A DNA stretch of 64,000 bases from contig OZ038526.1 in the NCBI GenBank assembly GCA_964036665.1, forward strand, positions 1,550,001 to 1,614,000, read 5' to 3'. A program made the position numbers and the translations under genes. Shown here piece after piece: positions 21,585 through 34,443 of the stretch. This DNA is from Gordius sp. MW1 (Eukaryota; Nematomorpha; Gordioida; Gordea; Gordiidae). Position 1 is the stretch's first letter. Each line of letters opens with the position of its first letter. The notes below the pieces were generated by a model. It was not told the origin of the DNA. It worked only from the letters and a program-made list of their open reading frames with translations, and did not search any database.

Positions 21585-22150
21585 ACTAGTAGATAAGAGA
21601 ACCTCTACGCTTGGATTAATTTATAGCTCAACAAGGAAAGTGTAGGATTTATTAACGCGATGAGGACTGAAGGGAGGGGCGAAATGAGGGCTTTTATAGT
21701 TTTTGTATGAGAGGCGCAGAAATGTTCCTTCGAATAGCGATAATAATGCGATAACAACAGCAAGCAAATAACTGGTAGGTCAGGTAGTAAGTAGTGAGTA
21801 GAGTGATGGTGAATCGAATAGTATTGCAAAACTAAGGAACGGATCTAAACGAGGGGAGATCAACGAAGTGCCGTGCGACCAGAAGGGATGCAGGCTATCG
21901 CTATGACACAGAGCGACACCGATATCGAGAGGGAAGAGGTGGACATTGTTGGGGTGGACTTAATCTCCCTCTCTAACCTAGTAGTCTTAATGCTCCTGAT
22001 GGCAATTACCTCTCGGTGTTGTGCCTCGCGCATTGAGGTGCTGGTCAATATCGAGGCAATCGCTCTTAATAATGAAATTGGTAGAAATGGAGAGAGAGGC
22101 AGGGAGGCAGAGGGACTTTGGTCAAAATTAATAAACCTTAGTATGTAGAG
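21585..22150 (-). promoter_or_regulatory. Less AT-rich stretch upstream of putative PDE10 exon 1
   Basis: By eye this stretch has more G+C and more CG dinucleotides than the DNA on either side. It directly precedes the putative first exon on the minus strand, so it is a candidate promoter plus 5' untranslated region. No TATA box or defined factor site was identified. Open frames on both strands here have no recognisable domains and look incidental. Confidence 0.35.
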
Positions 22151-23635
22151 ATGTAAATTAGTTTTCTTTCGGGTTTATACACATTTTTAAGCGCGATTCG
22201 TTTCAGGTGCCCCTTAAACAATTTTCAAATAACGGCCATATTTCGGAAACTGTTGGTGAATAAAATATACCCTCTAGGGCTTCTCCTAGGCTTGCCTGTA
22301 GCGATGGTTTGATTAGAAGCGCGTCATTGATATTTAACGCTACTACGGTCGTTGCTTTGAACGAGAAGGGGCGATCGATAGAGAAAAAAAATGAAAGAAT
22401 GGATGGCTCAAAATACCTTTACTCTAATTTAAATAATTCATAATGCTGCAAAAATTTAGTTGCACCATCCACAGGGTCGTTTGCTACTGCAGAAATTTTT
22501 TGAGGAAACTAGTAGAAAAGGGGAGGGATAACGTAATATTAGAGCTGTGTAAGCCCAAAGTGGTGGGTACGGGGAGGAGGAAAAATCAATAAATATGAAA
22601 ATGAATATTATTGCTTAAACGGCTTCTATGACAAGCATTCATTGATAGCTTAGTATACACAATTAAGACGCACACGCGTCAGGTCCAATTTTGTTATCTG
22701 GTAAAATTTTCTTACCTGCCCTTATGTTGAATGATAACCAAATCACCAAACTCTGACACAAATTTCAATTTTTTTATTACTAATTTTAAAAAACGTTGTA
22801 CAGAGGAGAAGGTTAAATTTAATTTATACATACATATCTTCTTTTTCCAATATACCGTTCTGTAAGGTATCTGGCAAAGTCATCTGGAGAACTCGAAATC
22901 AGTAATGGACATAAACTCAGTTTTTTATCAATTGTTGAGTCGGAATAATTATTAAGATGTCAATTAATATAAATGAGATCACAGAGCAAATACTTATAAC
23001 AACTTTGATGTCTTCATAAAAACTTGAACAAAGTTTGCCATCCGTTATGAATATCTTTAAAGTCATTTTACATTGAACAAAAACTATAGGGTTGAAAGTT
23101 AAAAGAAACTTAAGCCCCCCCCCCCATTATGAATGGGGACATATAAATTTATACGAGTCGTGCTATAACAAGCTGCAAATGCTATACATGAAAGAATAGT
23201 AAATAGTATGAAAACTCATTTTACAAGTACTTAAATATATAAAATTACAGTTACATATCTTGCACAGCAATTAATATTTAATAGAAGACGCAAGTAGGGG
23301 AGGGCTAGTCGTAGCCCGGGGTTACTATAATCTTTGTAATTATTTTTTTAAATAATAATTATACATAATTAAAATTTTAACCATATGTGTAATTTTTCAT
23401 AAAGTATATGTAAAATTTTTTTTGTTTAATAAATTTATAGAGGAAAAACGATGTTTCGGAGCTATTAATAGCCTTGACAAAATTTTGTATTTCGGACATA
23501 AATTTTTTTTGGCTTTATATTTTGGACTAGTTTAAGTTCTGTCTTATAAAGGGATATTTTTTATATAAAAACCGTCTAATGATTAAATTTTTATTTGCAA
23601 TATATCATGATAAATTAGCAATTCACTGGTCTACA
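22151..23635. other. AT-rich intergenic stretch, no gene seen
   Basis: Scanned on both strands. Contains short G- and C-runs typical of MITE remnants (about 22515-22580, 23114-23125) but no convincing exon, RNA gene or complete element. Confidence 0.4.
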
Positions 23636-23800
23636 AAAAAAATCAACCGGGAAACGGTCAACATATTCTGATAGAGTTTTTAGTGGTGAACACAAATATG
23701 TTTTTCGTTTTTTTCTATACGTCAAGTTTTTAAAATATTTTAATTCAAAGTTGCGAAAATGACCGTTCTTGGCCCCGCTTAGAGCGATATTGAATAGCTA
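23636..23800. repeat. Left arm of the long-palindrome element family
   Basis: AAATCAACCGGGAAACGGTC, then a stretch resembling TCTGATAGAGTTTTTAG and GTGAACACAAATATG, matches the arm of the palindrome at 26406-27137. The complementary arm is not seen downstream, so this is a truncated or diverged copy. Confidence 0.6.
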
Positions 23801-24419
23801 AAAAAAAATTTTTAAACCTTTAAGTGGTAGAACCAACTTAGGGTAAAACAATGAAAAGTGATTTTTTTTCTCTATTATTTTTACTTTTGCTAATATATCG
23901 AATATTCAATTAGTTCCTATGCGAAATCGCGGCATCCTTTAGCCTCCCTTCCTTTCTATCTAATTGGGTTATATGCTTATATAACACTACACTATACCCT
24001 TCATGTGAGTGATTGATGATGTGTGGTGTGTGCAAGAGTAATGGCTTAATACGAGCTATTACTATAGTAGAGAGAACGCACAAAATGTGGACCCTTTTTT
24101 CCACCATTTTGAAAGGCACATTGAAAAGTGGTGATCATATAGAAATTCGTAATTTTCGCAAATTAATTAATCTTAAAAAGGTAAATAAAAAAAATATTGA
24201 ATTGGGTAGATATCAAAAACAGCATTTTAAAATAAATATCATTTAAAAAATACATAGAAATTAAAAATGTAAAAAATGCGATTAAAGTTTGTTTAATAAT
24301 ATAGCGCCATCAATATTAATTGCTATTTTGTATAATATTAATTTATTGACGTTCGTTTTAATTTATAAACTAGTGAGGAAGGTAAATTGACTATTATAGG
24401 ACAAAATTACATGGTTAAA

Positions 24420-24515
24420 ATACAACAATTGCCCTCTTCAAAATGGAGGAAAATTTGACACACAATTAACCATATGCAACGTATGGCATGATCAGTCTAT
24501 CTATTTATAGTTATA
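24420..24515. repeat. Right-half fragment of CATAGACT-family MITE
   Basis: Contains AAAATGGAGGAAAATTTGAC then ACACACAATTAACCATATG and CAGTCTAT, aligning with 52197-52265 of the intact element. The left half is not recognisable. The remaining DNA from 23800 to 25640 is AT-rich with nothing else called. Confidence 0.55.
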
Positions 24516-26405
24516 ATATAGGTAGAATTGTAAAGTACCTCATAAAATAAAAATAGTTACAGAACATCGTTTCATGCCTTAAAAAGGAAGGGAACAAATT
24601 AAAGTACCAGTTCTTTTAAAAAATTCTTCTTTAAAAACTTATAATTGTATAAATAAAAGCATTTACTAAATCAAGTTATATAGCATTAAATTTGTTGGTG
24701 AATATAATGTAATCAAGGGGAAAACTATAATAATATAATTAGTGATAAAATTTAATTAATTTTTTTAGCCTATACTAAATTAAGCTGACCATAAGCAATA
24801 AATCTTTTTACTAAAGTTAATAATAATAAAAAGGAGGCACAGTTTTTCTAAAAAATTGACCTCAAAGGGGAAAATAATCTGAAGGCGCAAATCTTATGTG
24901 TTTTTTTATAACGACATCGTTTTTTAGAGGGCCATTTAAGATCTATTATTGTTAAAATTCAATTTGGATTTATATATTATTCGTAAATAAATATTAAATT
25001 AATGGCTACTTAAAGCATTTTTAATCGTTTAGCTATTAGCGCCTCAGCAAATTTTTTTTGCTCTTTTGCATTTTAATAATGGTACGAAATAAGATAAATT
25101 TCTTCTAACATTTACTTTTTTGGGTAATATTTGGAATTTAAAATACATTTTTAAGAGGCTTAAAAAATTTAAGTTTTAAATGTATTACAAATTTATTTAA
25201 AAAAGCATGGTAAAAAGCCAAGTTAACCTTTTTGTGATCTAATAGAAAATATAAGTAATATGACTCATCCGAAATTCATTAAATATGTGTTTTTATTTTT
25301 ATTAATTTTATTGTTCGATTAAAACATGTGACATTTATGTTTAGAAGAAGACATAATAATAAAAGGAAGGAAGGAAATGTTTCAAGCATAAATTTAAACC
25401 ACGAGGACAATACTTAAATATGTTTAAACTAAATAATTCTAAATTATTTTGGACATTATTTTCTTTCATAAATCATTTAAAGAATTAAAGAAAACCATCT
25501 TTAGCATTTAAACTAAAACCAGGACAAGTTTTAGTAGGTGGATATGACCCAAGTCTCCGAAAATGCCGCATCATAGGTCCTAGTTGCACAAAATTTGAAA
25601 AATTTCTATAAATGAAAACACACACAATAATAAAAGCAAGAAAATGTTAGGGCGTACTCCTCAAACGTCACGCAGAAAAGTCAACGAAAGTCACAACATA
25701 TTCCGCAAACGGATGTAGTTAAAGAACCTAGTTTGCTAAAGACAAGATTGAGGTGGGCTCGTTGGAACGGTGACTGCAAAATGCCGAGAAGTTGCTGACA
25801 AGTTGCTGACACCCTCAGCAAGTGACGGGTTGTTGTAGCTTGCATACAAGAAACATGGAAAGGAGCAGAAGCAAGGATGATAGGTGAAGGCTACAAGCTT
25901 TACTTCAATGGCTTAGAAACGCATAGAAATGGCGTGACCATCATATTATTATCTTTGCATCCACAAGATAAAACCATTGAAGTACCAAGAAAAGTGGCCG
26001 ACTTATTTAGTTGAAATTTTTCATAGAAGGTCAAATGACTAATGTACAAATGAGGAAGATTTTTGGGAAGAATTAGATGAAACGCTTCGTATGATACCTA
26101 GAGCTAAGATAATTATAATTGAAGTTGATATGAACGACCACATAGACAAGAGCCGAACGGTACCATGGTGGAAATGTCTGGAAACGATGAGGCAAAAAAT
26201 TATTGTATAGGCTGAAAAAATGTACGCGATTTTAAAGTTATGCCAAATGAGGGTAATGCAGCCCAACACAAACGTGTTGTGATGGACTATGTCATCTCCA
26301 AGGGAAAATACGAAACCCGAAGGGACTAAATGGAATAATTAAATGGTTCCGGCTACCAGATTTGAAAGATGTTTATTATGATCAAATAACACGGTTCAAC
26401 AAGAA

Positions 26406-27137
26406 AAATCAACCGGCAAACTGTTTGCAGATTCTGGTAGAGTTTTACATGGTGAACACAAATATGTTTTTAGTTTTTTCCCTATAAATATTCGCTGTCA
26501 AACAAAATGCCAAAAACGCGATTTAGCGTTTTCAAACGCCAATAACTTGCAAATTAGTCAGTAAAAATTTTAATACGTAGATATAGGGGAGAGGAATGTA
26601 TTTACAATTTTTTTTTATCCTAGCACTTTCACTTTTTAAATTATATACAAAATTAATTATCCCTATCTTTTACATTAACAAATTACACCAGACTTGAGGC
26701 GCCCTCCCTTCTCTTCAAGACTAGGAATTAAGTGCGTGTTGTTGTTGGTAATAGTAGTTTTAGAGTAGATAAACAACAACACAAATAACAACACGCACTT
26801 AATTCCTAGGGTTGAAGAGAAGTAAGGGCGCCCTCAAGTCTGGTGTAATTTGTCAATGTAAAAGATAGGGATAGTTAGTTTTGTATATAATTTAAAAAGT
26901 AAAAGTGCTAGGATAAAAAAATTGTGAATACATCTCCCATATATCTACGAATTAAATCTATTAAACAAAATTTTTACTGACTAATTTGCAAGTTATTGAC
27001 GTTTGAAAAACGCTAAAATCGCGTTCTTGGACAGCGAATATCTAAAAAACTTGACGTATAGGGAAAAAATTAAAGACATATTTGTGTTCGCCGTAAAAAA
27101 CTCTACCAGAATCGGCAAACAGTTTGCCGGTTGATTT
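26406..27137. mobile_element. Long-hairpin palindromic element inserted in LINE C
   Basis: About 730 bp. The left arm from AAATCAACCGGCAAACTG to about 26733 and the right arm from about 26787 to CAGTTTGCCGGTTGATTT are reverse complements along nearly their whole length, around a short AT/GT-rich centre. The inner part of the arms includes GTGTTGTTGTTGG and its complement. It encodes nothing. A one-armed relative lies at 23636-23800. The target duplication is not clear. Confidence 0.85.
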
Positions 27138-27624
27138 CACAATTATTTGTTTACCAGTGAAATTAAACGACTGCAGATAGATAATAAGCAGAATGCTAAC
27201 GATATGTGGTTAACATAGCTAACATGGACGATCAATAACGAAATGTGTCCTAGGGGAAGGCATACCAAGTATATAGAAAGATAAAGAGACGTGGTGGCAA
27301 AACGAAGACATGCAATGCCTAATCAAGTTGAATAGGAAGCTTTACAAGTTATGGTCAGGCAACAGAATGAAGAAATAAGATTGGAATATGTGAAAGCTAA
27401 AAATGAAGCAATACGTTGTGTCCAAGGTTAAAACAGATGTCTACAAAAATTTAAACGTCAACTTAAATACAAAAAGGGGACAAATGACCTACAAAATTGC
27501 AAGGACCGGGGCAAGGAATTCAAGGTAAACATGAAAACCAGAAATAATAAGGAAGGCAACACTCTAAATCTGAACCATCGAATTATACACGGTTGGGAAA
27601 AATATTAAAAAGGATTATTAAACA

Positions 27625-28476
27625 TTGAAAATGAATTTTTTCGAATCTTTGAGCAAGAACTATGATTATGACGGAGACCTAAAAGTGACAAAAGAAGAGG
27701 TTGACCAGACGCTTAAAAAGATGATTATGGGTAGACCGGTGAGTCTTGATAATAAACCTATCAAAGGTTTCAAAACGCTAGAGCGCTTAAGTGTACATTT
27801 ATTTGCAAAGCTCTTTAACAAAATACTTGCACGTGGTATGATCACTGAGGAAGTAAAGCTATGTCATAGCAATCTATAAAACGAAGGGGGATGTACAAAA
27901 GTACAATAACTATCGGGAAATGAAATTAATGAGCTACGCAATGAAGGTATGGGAAAAGGTCGTAGAAGCTAGACTTCGAAAAATAATCTCAATAGATGAA
28001 CGACAATTTGAGTTCATGCTTGGAAAGTCAACTTCAGCTGCAATACATGGTCTCAGGCGACTTATAAATTTATATAAGGACCGAGAAAGCTTTCGGTAAA
28101 GTTCCACGGCAGATGCTATGACATAGCTGTGTATAAATGGAGCACCCTACGCTTATATAATGTTAATAAAGGATATATGTATAATAACGCAAAAACCAAA
28201 ATACGTACATCCAGTGATACATAAAATGGATTTAGTATAAACGTCGGGCCAACATAAAGGATGGGCACTAAATCAATTGCTATTCATAACAATGATGGGA
28301 GGGACCCGAAATGCGAATCACCTTGGGCAATGCTATTTGCGGATGATATAGTGCCGTGCGCAGGCTCAAATCTGGAATTAGCAAGACAGGTAAAAGTGGG
28401 ATATATACAATTGAAATCAATGGTCTTAGGGTCAGTCGGGATAAAACTGAATACACATGCTTGCAGTCGAAAATGA
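27625..28476 (+). pseudogene. LINE C reverse transcriptase remnant
   Basis: Readable blocks: 27625-27879 (FFESLSKNYDYDGDLKVTKE, then TLKKMIMGRPVSLDNKPIKG, the RT entry region), 27925-28095 in another frame (MKVWEKVVEARLRKIISIDE, fingers), and 28261-28476 (PWAMLFADDIVPC, the catalytic ADD box with Tyr replaced by Phe). In-frame stops separate them. Confidence 0.7.
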
Positions 28477-29589
28477 ATACAAAGAAATACGCCTGCCATT
28501 CGATGGTGTACAAGCAGTAAGAAGGAATTCAAATATCTTGGTTCTAGAAAATGTAATGGGGGAGTGAAACAAGAATAAACGCAAGCTAGCTCCAGGGAGT
28601 TGAGTGGTGTATGATGTGACAAACACATACCACTCAAATTAAAGGACAATAACACCAATAGTGTGCCCATGGTACTGTCAGAAGAAGAGCAATGGCTATA
28701 ATGAAGAAGCGAATGTCAAGATGGATTTTAGTATAAGCAAGTAGAACCATATACAAGAGATAAGGGATAAATTAAATTTAGTTCCGATCCAGAGAAAGTT
28801 GGCTGTAAGAAGATTGAGTATGGTCATTTGAAGAGACTGGAGGAAAATCACCTGACAAATCGTATGAGGAGGTGCAATTCGAAGCTAAATGAAAGAGAGG
28901 TAGAACTAAGCTGACCTTGAAAAGGTAGGAGCTAAAGCGAATTGGATACACGTGAAAAACAACTCGAAGGAGCGGACTTCCAAGTGTGGCAAATAGCTAA
29001 AAGGAAATTTTTTCAATATCCACACTTAATAATTTTTTTTTGTTTGATTAAATTTTTTCTCGTTGCGTCACAACAAACCATAAAACCAACAAAGGGTTAA
29101 AGCATAAAATTTATACTACCTATTATTAATTCTTCAATAAAGCCTGTTTTAATGTTTTAACGCATTACCTAGATTTCCATTAGTTAGAAATTTAAAATTC
29201 TAACTAATTTTCGGGCAAACATACATATATATTTTACCATCCATGAGATCGAAAAGTTATGTTAGAAACAAAGGAGATGGATAATTTGACCATTCCTCTG
29301 TCTTAAAAGTATCTAGTTATACTCCTTATTTTTTTTAAAATAATAATCAGTCCTTTTTTACAAGTTCCTATAAAAACTCTAGCCCATTTATGGCTAAAAT
29401 TTTAATACTGCTTTGCAATAGACCATAAATTACAGAGATGGCAAATCTAATTAAAATATGAAATTAATTTTTTAAATAGTTGGTGGGCAATTATAGGAAC
29501 ATAAAAATTGGGCGGCTAATGTTCTCCCTCGCTAGCTTGACCACGACCTAGTTTAATAATATATATTCAAATCATTAAAGAAAAAAGAC

Positions 29590-30330
29590 CATTCAACCTC
29601 AAAGTACGAGACAGAAGGATTGTGATTCTGGACTAGTATCGCGCTCCGTTGATTACCTTTTATCGAGCGGAGATGATAGCCAGCATTACAACCTTAGACC
29701 CCTCGCTTTTGATGGTTCAGGTCACGAGTGGCTTGAAGCCTATCCCAGCAAATTTTTGGGGATGCTACTTGACGACTTTGCGCTTTCATATTCCATGGCT
29801 TTGAGGTTGGGAATCATTTACACTAAAGAGTTCTCTTGTCGAAATTGTCTTAACCTAGTAGATGAATGTGCCAGGCACCCTCTACACTGCCTTACAAAAA
29901 ATTTAAATATGCTAGGCACAATAACACCAATTTATTAATTCATGCTACCCTTAAAACCCTCAATCCTTGAGCCGTCGGATCCCTCTTGGAAGGTAGGATG
30001 CGCCCTGAGGCTCTTCTCTGGGCCCCTGGCAAAATGGCCCATCTTTCAAATGTTTTTTCAATTGTATCGACTTCCTCCTTCTCATTTTAATTAGACCCTA
30101 TCGCCACCACAGAAGGGCCTAAAACTACTAAATAGTCCGTCCTTTTAGCATCCAATATTTTTACCCCTGTTGTTGCCGCATGCTCTGGTTCCCTCGATAA
30201 ATAGGCAATGAATTTTTTTAAAGAAATCGGAAAATGCTCACCGAAATCTCAAATTTTTGCTTCCTTTTTATTTAGGCAACATGCTGTGCGATACAACTTT
30301 AAATCCTTTCCCGACTCTTGGCCTAGATGA
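29590..30330 (+). mobile_element. LINE B copy, 5'-truncated, plus strand
   Basis: Contains [13 protein letters not shown] near 29720, CRNCLNLVDECARHPLHC near 29840-29890, then, with shifts, [10 protein letters not shown] (about 29957), GRMRPEALLWAPG (about 29992), SNIFTPVVAACSGSLDK (about 30153) and KEIGKCSPKSQIF (about 30220). The same block order occurs in the minus-strand copy at 12622-11316, so both represent the C-terminal tail of one LINE family. Confidence 0.75.
29607..29938 (+). pseudogene. LINE B C-terminal region (Cys-rich block)
   Basis: One open stretch reads SVDYLLSSGDDSQHYNLRPL, then [30 protein letters not shown] and DECARHPLHC. The paired Cys and HPLH suggest a zinc-knuckle-like tail. 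It ends at a stop after LGTITPIY, where the related copy continues. Confidence 0.7.
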
Positions 30331-33289
30331 TAATGGTATAGATTTTGTATTTAACCAAAATGTCTATTTTTTGTATTAAGCTTATATATGTAACTTTGTT
30401 TTCGTTAAAATAAGCCTTTTAACCATAAAAAGAACATTGATATTCAAAAAATTAAAGAAGACAATTAAACTTGGGCTCTCTCTTCCTTGGTCTATAAAAA
30501 TGCCAGGAAAAATTTATCACGAATACAAGCATTTAAATAGATAAAAAAGTTCAATTATTTAAAACTATATAAGATATATTATAAAAAACTATCCTAATAA
30601 ACACTATTGTTAAATTAGACATATGAGAAATGGCAAATTATACCTACACATCTTTTAACAAATTTTATTTTAATATATCAAGAAATTTTTCAGTAGCGTC
30701 CTTCTTTTAAAAAATAGCTGCAATAACACTTAATTAAACAATTAAAAAATCTGAATTTTGTTAAATTTGAAAATAAAAGAAATTTCTAACATGTTCAGAC
30801 ATATAAATTTCAGGGATCAATAAAGTAGGTAAAGTATGCTATATTATTGAAGTCTATAAATCTTGGTTGACCAATCTTGTAAAAGAAGTGAGGCTTAAGT
30901 AAAAATATAATTTCTTTAAATGTTCTGTTACTTTTTATAAAAGTTTTTAAGAGATTAATATTAAAAATCAAAATATCTAAAACGATTATTACGATTTACT
31001 CATCAAAATACGCAGTGGCGTAACTAGGGGGCCGTGGGGGCCCGTCCGCCCCCCCCCTAAGGGAAAAATCTTAGGCCACTAAAGCCATTTTTTTATTTCA
31101 TTTTAATTAAGAAACGAGTAAAAGGCGTAATGAACTACTATTAAAAGACTAATTTAATAATTAATGAACAATTTTCTGGACTTTTAATATATTAAAATAT
31201 TATACAATTTATGAAATTTCCATCCTGGATTCAATTTTATTGTACATCTCACATGCTTATTGTTTACCATATTTTGCATATTTTTATGTACCACATACAC
31301 AAATAAAATCAATGATTTTCCTACAAATAGTTTGTACACCATTTTCTCCCCATTAGTGATATCTTACATGAGTTTGATAAATTAATATTAATAAAAAATT
31401 CCTGAATTTTACAGACAACTGTTAACACATCAAAATTCAAGGGATAAAAATCCTAAAAAAATTCCTTTTGGTGAGTTATTGGATTCAACAAAATGTACAC
31501 AAACGCTAAGTTGTTGAGTGCATCTCACATCTCTAATTTCATCTAAAATTATTAAGTAAAACTTTAATTCATTTAATTTTGACAGAACATTTTTAAGGTT
31601 CTTTTAGCCGTTAAATTTATTAGTTCCTTTTAATTTTTAGGTGGTGTAAAGGGGGGGGGGGGTGTGCAAATATATCTATAATATCATCAGGGGCAATAAC
31701 TTCTAAATACTCATTCTCGAACGAATTGTATTTCATAATATTTTTTTTTTATTTTATGTTATAATTTCGCCTTTTGAGGATCTAACCTTAAAAAAGGCTT
31801 TTAAATGTTCTCATTGTTTTCCTGATATTAATGCTGCCTGAAAATGCTGCCAATATTGCATATGTAAAATTAAAATTTGTTATATATATGGCCAAGATTT
31901 TTTGGGGTTGTGGCACTAAAATATTTTTATAAAAACTTTGTTATATAGTTTTTTTTACTATTTGTATTATTTTTTTAAATGTCAAAGATTTCTTGTCAAT
32001 ATCCCCGTTTCACTTTGTGCTCTTACAATTATTTATACAAAAAATTATTTTACCATGTGAAATTTTTTATATTGTTCGAACTACATTACTTTGTTTTATT
32101 TATGAATAAATTTTATTTATTTCACGCCCTATAAACACGAGGGTCTGAGACATACCAGTGTGATGTTACTAGAAAAAATACACAAAGTAGTTTAGCGGAA
32201 TTTTAAGTTTGTCCAACGTTTATGAGGGAAAAAATTATCAATTGCGTTTAACCCATGGGCGTATCCAGGTTTTGGATTAGGGGGAGGGGCAGAAATGTTT
32301 TAAGTTAAATAAGGGGGGGGGGCAAAACATATTTTTTTTAAGGGTTTTGGTTCTGAAATTTTATTGTCCCCCCCCCCCCCCCCCCCCTATCTACACCCAT
32401 GGTTTGACCCCTTATCAAAAATAGTCCTTAAAATTATTATTAAAGAATACTGGACTGGCATATTAATCTGCTAATAAATATGAGTGCATCTGGTGTGCTC
32501 GTCATTTTTCCTAAAAGATTGACATGAGGAATGTCCCCAAATATTTATATCATAAAAATTTACAAAATTAATTAATATGATTATAATTGAGTCATAGCGC
32601 TCATAATCTTTATTGAGACTAATATTCCTTTTTATTATAATTAACTCCTATTCAAATAAAAATAAAAACCTGGCGTATTAAATAAAACGCATTTATATGT
32701 TTCTGTACATTTATTATGATAAATTAAAGGCGCTTTTAATATGTATGTAATATTTTACCGGGTGCCAGGATAAAGTTGCAAGGATGTCCGAATTTGCATG
32801 ACGTCGCTAGTTTTATTTTGTTAATGACATCACTTTCTAAATCACAACACAAAATATAAATGGTTAATTATTATATATCTTTCCCTATATATATTATATT
32901 CAAAAAATTTGAACAAGTCTGAGCTGAGCGAAATTATTAGGCTTTGCTATAATAATGTCTAAGATCCAAAATTCCTCTCCAAAGTTCCGTATGAAATATA
33001 CTTCATCAAGTTCCACCTCTATTTACTTATATCTTAAATGTAGTTAAATAAAAATTTTAAAGCCTGAAAGAATCTTTTTATTAGTATTACTTGTTATGCA
33101 ACTTTTTTATTATTTGCACCAAAAAAAATTAAAATTCGTTTGGTATGTGATGAAAATAACAAATTGTATTAAGATTGGTACAGGTGCAAAATGATAGTAA
33201 ACTATTGGAATATTTAAAAAAGGTGCTTGATCATATTTATAATTTTGACGAGCTTCAAATAAACCCCACCAAAAAACTGAAGAACTGAC
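30331..33289. other. AT-rich stretch with MITE remnants, no gene seen
   Basis: Holds a truncated MITE end at 31012-31075 (GTGGCGTAACTAGGGGGC, then a C-run), a G-run near 31650 and the MITE1 copy at 32254-32401. The rest is low-complexity AT-rich DNA without recognisable exons. Confidence 0.4.
32254..32401. mobile_element. MITE1 copy
   Basis: Ends CATGGGCGTATCCAGG and CTATCTACACCCATG; flanks GTTTAACC (32246-32253) and GTTTGACC (32402-32409) match at 7 of 8. Internal G-run at about 32314 and a C-run of about 20 near 32370. Confidence 0.8.
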
Positions 33290-33960
33290 TTTATTATTTT
33301 AAGATTTTATTCCAACTGATCGACAATATATACTCAATGTAGTACCCGGTGTCGATCAGGATGCAAGGCAGGTCAATTTTAGTCAGGTCAGGAATCTAAA
33401 CCACCTTTTAAAACTTGAGATAAATTAAGTTAAATTGCCAGTTTAATTATCCATCATAAAGCAACAAGCTAGACAAGTTGGCAAAAAAAACATAAATGAA
33501 AATAGGCAGAAAAAATGAAAAGTAATTAGGAAAGATTTTCACCTTTGGTCGGGATCAAATAAAGCAGAAGTATGCAACGGCCATCATTACTTTGCCGGCA
33601 ATTACTTATGTTTCGCGATTATCCGTTATAAAACCACAACCTAGACGAGTTGACAAAAGAAAATTTTATTTAAAGGTAATCGGTTAGGTCCAAAAACAAA
33701 AATGGAATTTGGGCTCAAGCGAGGTCCAAAGAATTAAAGCCAACCAGCGGCCATTAGCTAGTCTCTATGCGAGAGCAAAATAAAAGTCTTTTACAGAAGC
33801 ATATTCCATCCATTAAAAACCCGTATAAGTTGCTATGGCAATTAGTAAAATATTGGGAGTTGGACAGGACGGAAGGGCGGACAGGAAGGACAGGACGGAC
33901 GGACAACCACTGAGTCCACAAATTTCATAGCAATTAATAGAAAACAGGGTGCAAAGAAAA
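33290..33960 (+). repeat. Dispersed repeat D, copy 1
   Basis: Shares long blocks with 58860-59335: CAACAAGCTAGACAAGTTGG-type units, AAAAATGGAATTTGGGCTC, AAAGCCAACCAGCG followed by CATTAGCTAGTCT, and GTTGGACAGGACGGAAGG, ending in GGACGG/GGACAACC repeats and TTTCATAGCAATTAA. The CAAGTTG module occurs twice inside (about 33466 and 33640). Class unknown; no protein is visible. Confidence 0.7.
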
Positions 33961-34443
33961 TATTTTTGAAAAATAAAATAAAGTTTTCGCAACCATATAA
34001 TAACTTGTATTTTGATTAAGACTTTGGTTTTGCATTGGCTTTGTAAAGTTTAATATGATACAAATATACTCTTTTATCACTATGTATAGCGTGTACACAA
34101 TTTTGCTTGACTTTATTTAGATTTTATATTCTATACATATTTGAATGGTCTTAAAGCCATTATTTTAAGACGTACCCAGCTTGCTAATTAAACCTATTTT
34201 TTAAAAGCGAAATAAGGTTTGCTCCGAAGGCTAAAGCAATTATATTTGTCATTAAGTAATTATAAAAAAAATTATATCTGTTTACCATCAAGGAGCTGCA
34301 TTTAAAAGAACTCAGAAGAAGAACAGCAGGTTTAGTAAAGTATTGTTATATTTCACTATAATTTATTATATATTTTATGAAGTTGATGAAAGTAAATTTG
34401 GCCGAGTATTAAAGATTTTTAGTAAAATTATCTAATATAATAA

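Larger units (their letters stand above)
25640..28990 (+). mobile_element. LINE C (RTE-like), heavily decayed, split by a palindromic element
   Basis: Plus-strand pieces in order: endonuclease remnants VACIQETWKG (about 25838) and MIGEGYKLYFNG (about 25878); an interruption at 26406-27137; then RT pieces including VDQTLKKMIMGRPV (about 27700), KVVEARLRKII and SIDERQFEFMLGKSTSAA (about 27955-28045), a LFADDIV box near 28340 in place of YADD, and a C-terminal IQEIRDKLNLVPIQRKLAVR near 28752. Dozens of stops and shifts. The lineage differs from LINE A. Confidence 0.75.

Noticed and set aside
21873..22148. Plus-strand open frame of 91 codons
   Set aside because: No recognisable domain; it lies in the compositionally distinct PDE10 upstream region, where open frames occur on both strands by chance.
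28280..28670. Several minus-strand open frames
   Set aside because: They lie antisense to the LINE C reverse transcriptase remnant and carry no domain of their own.
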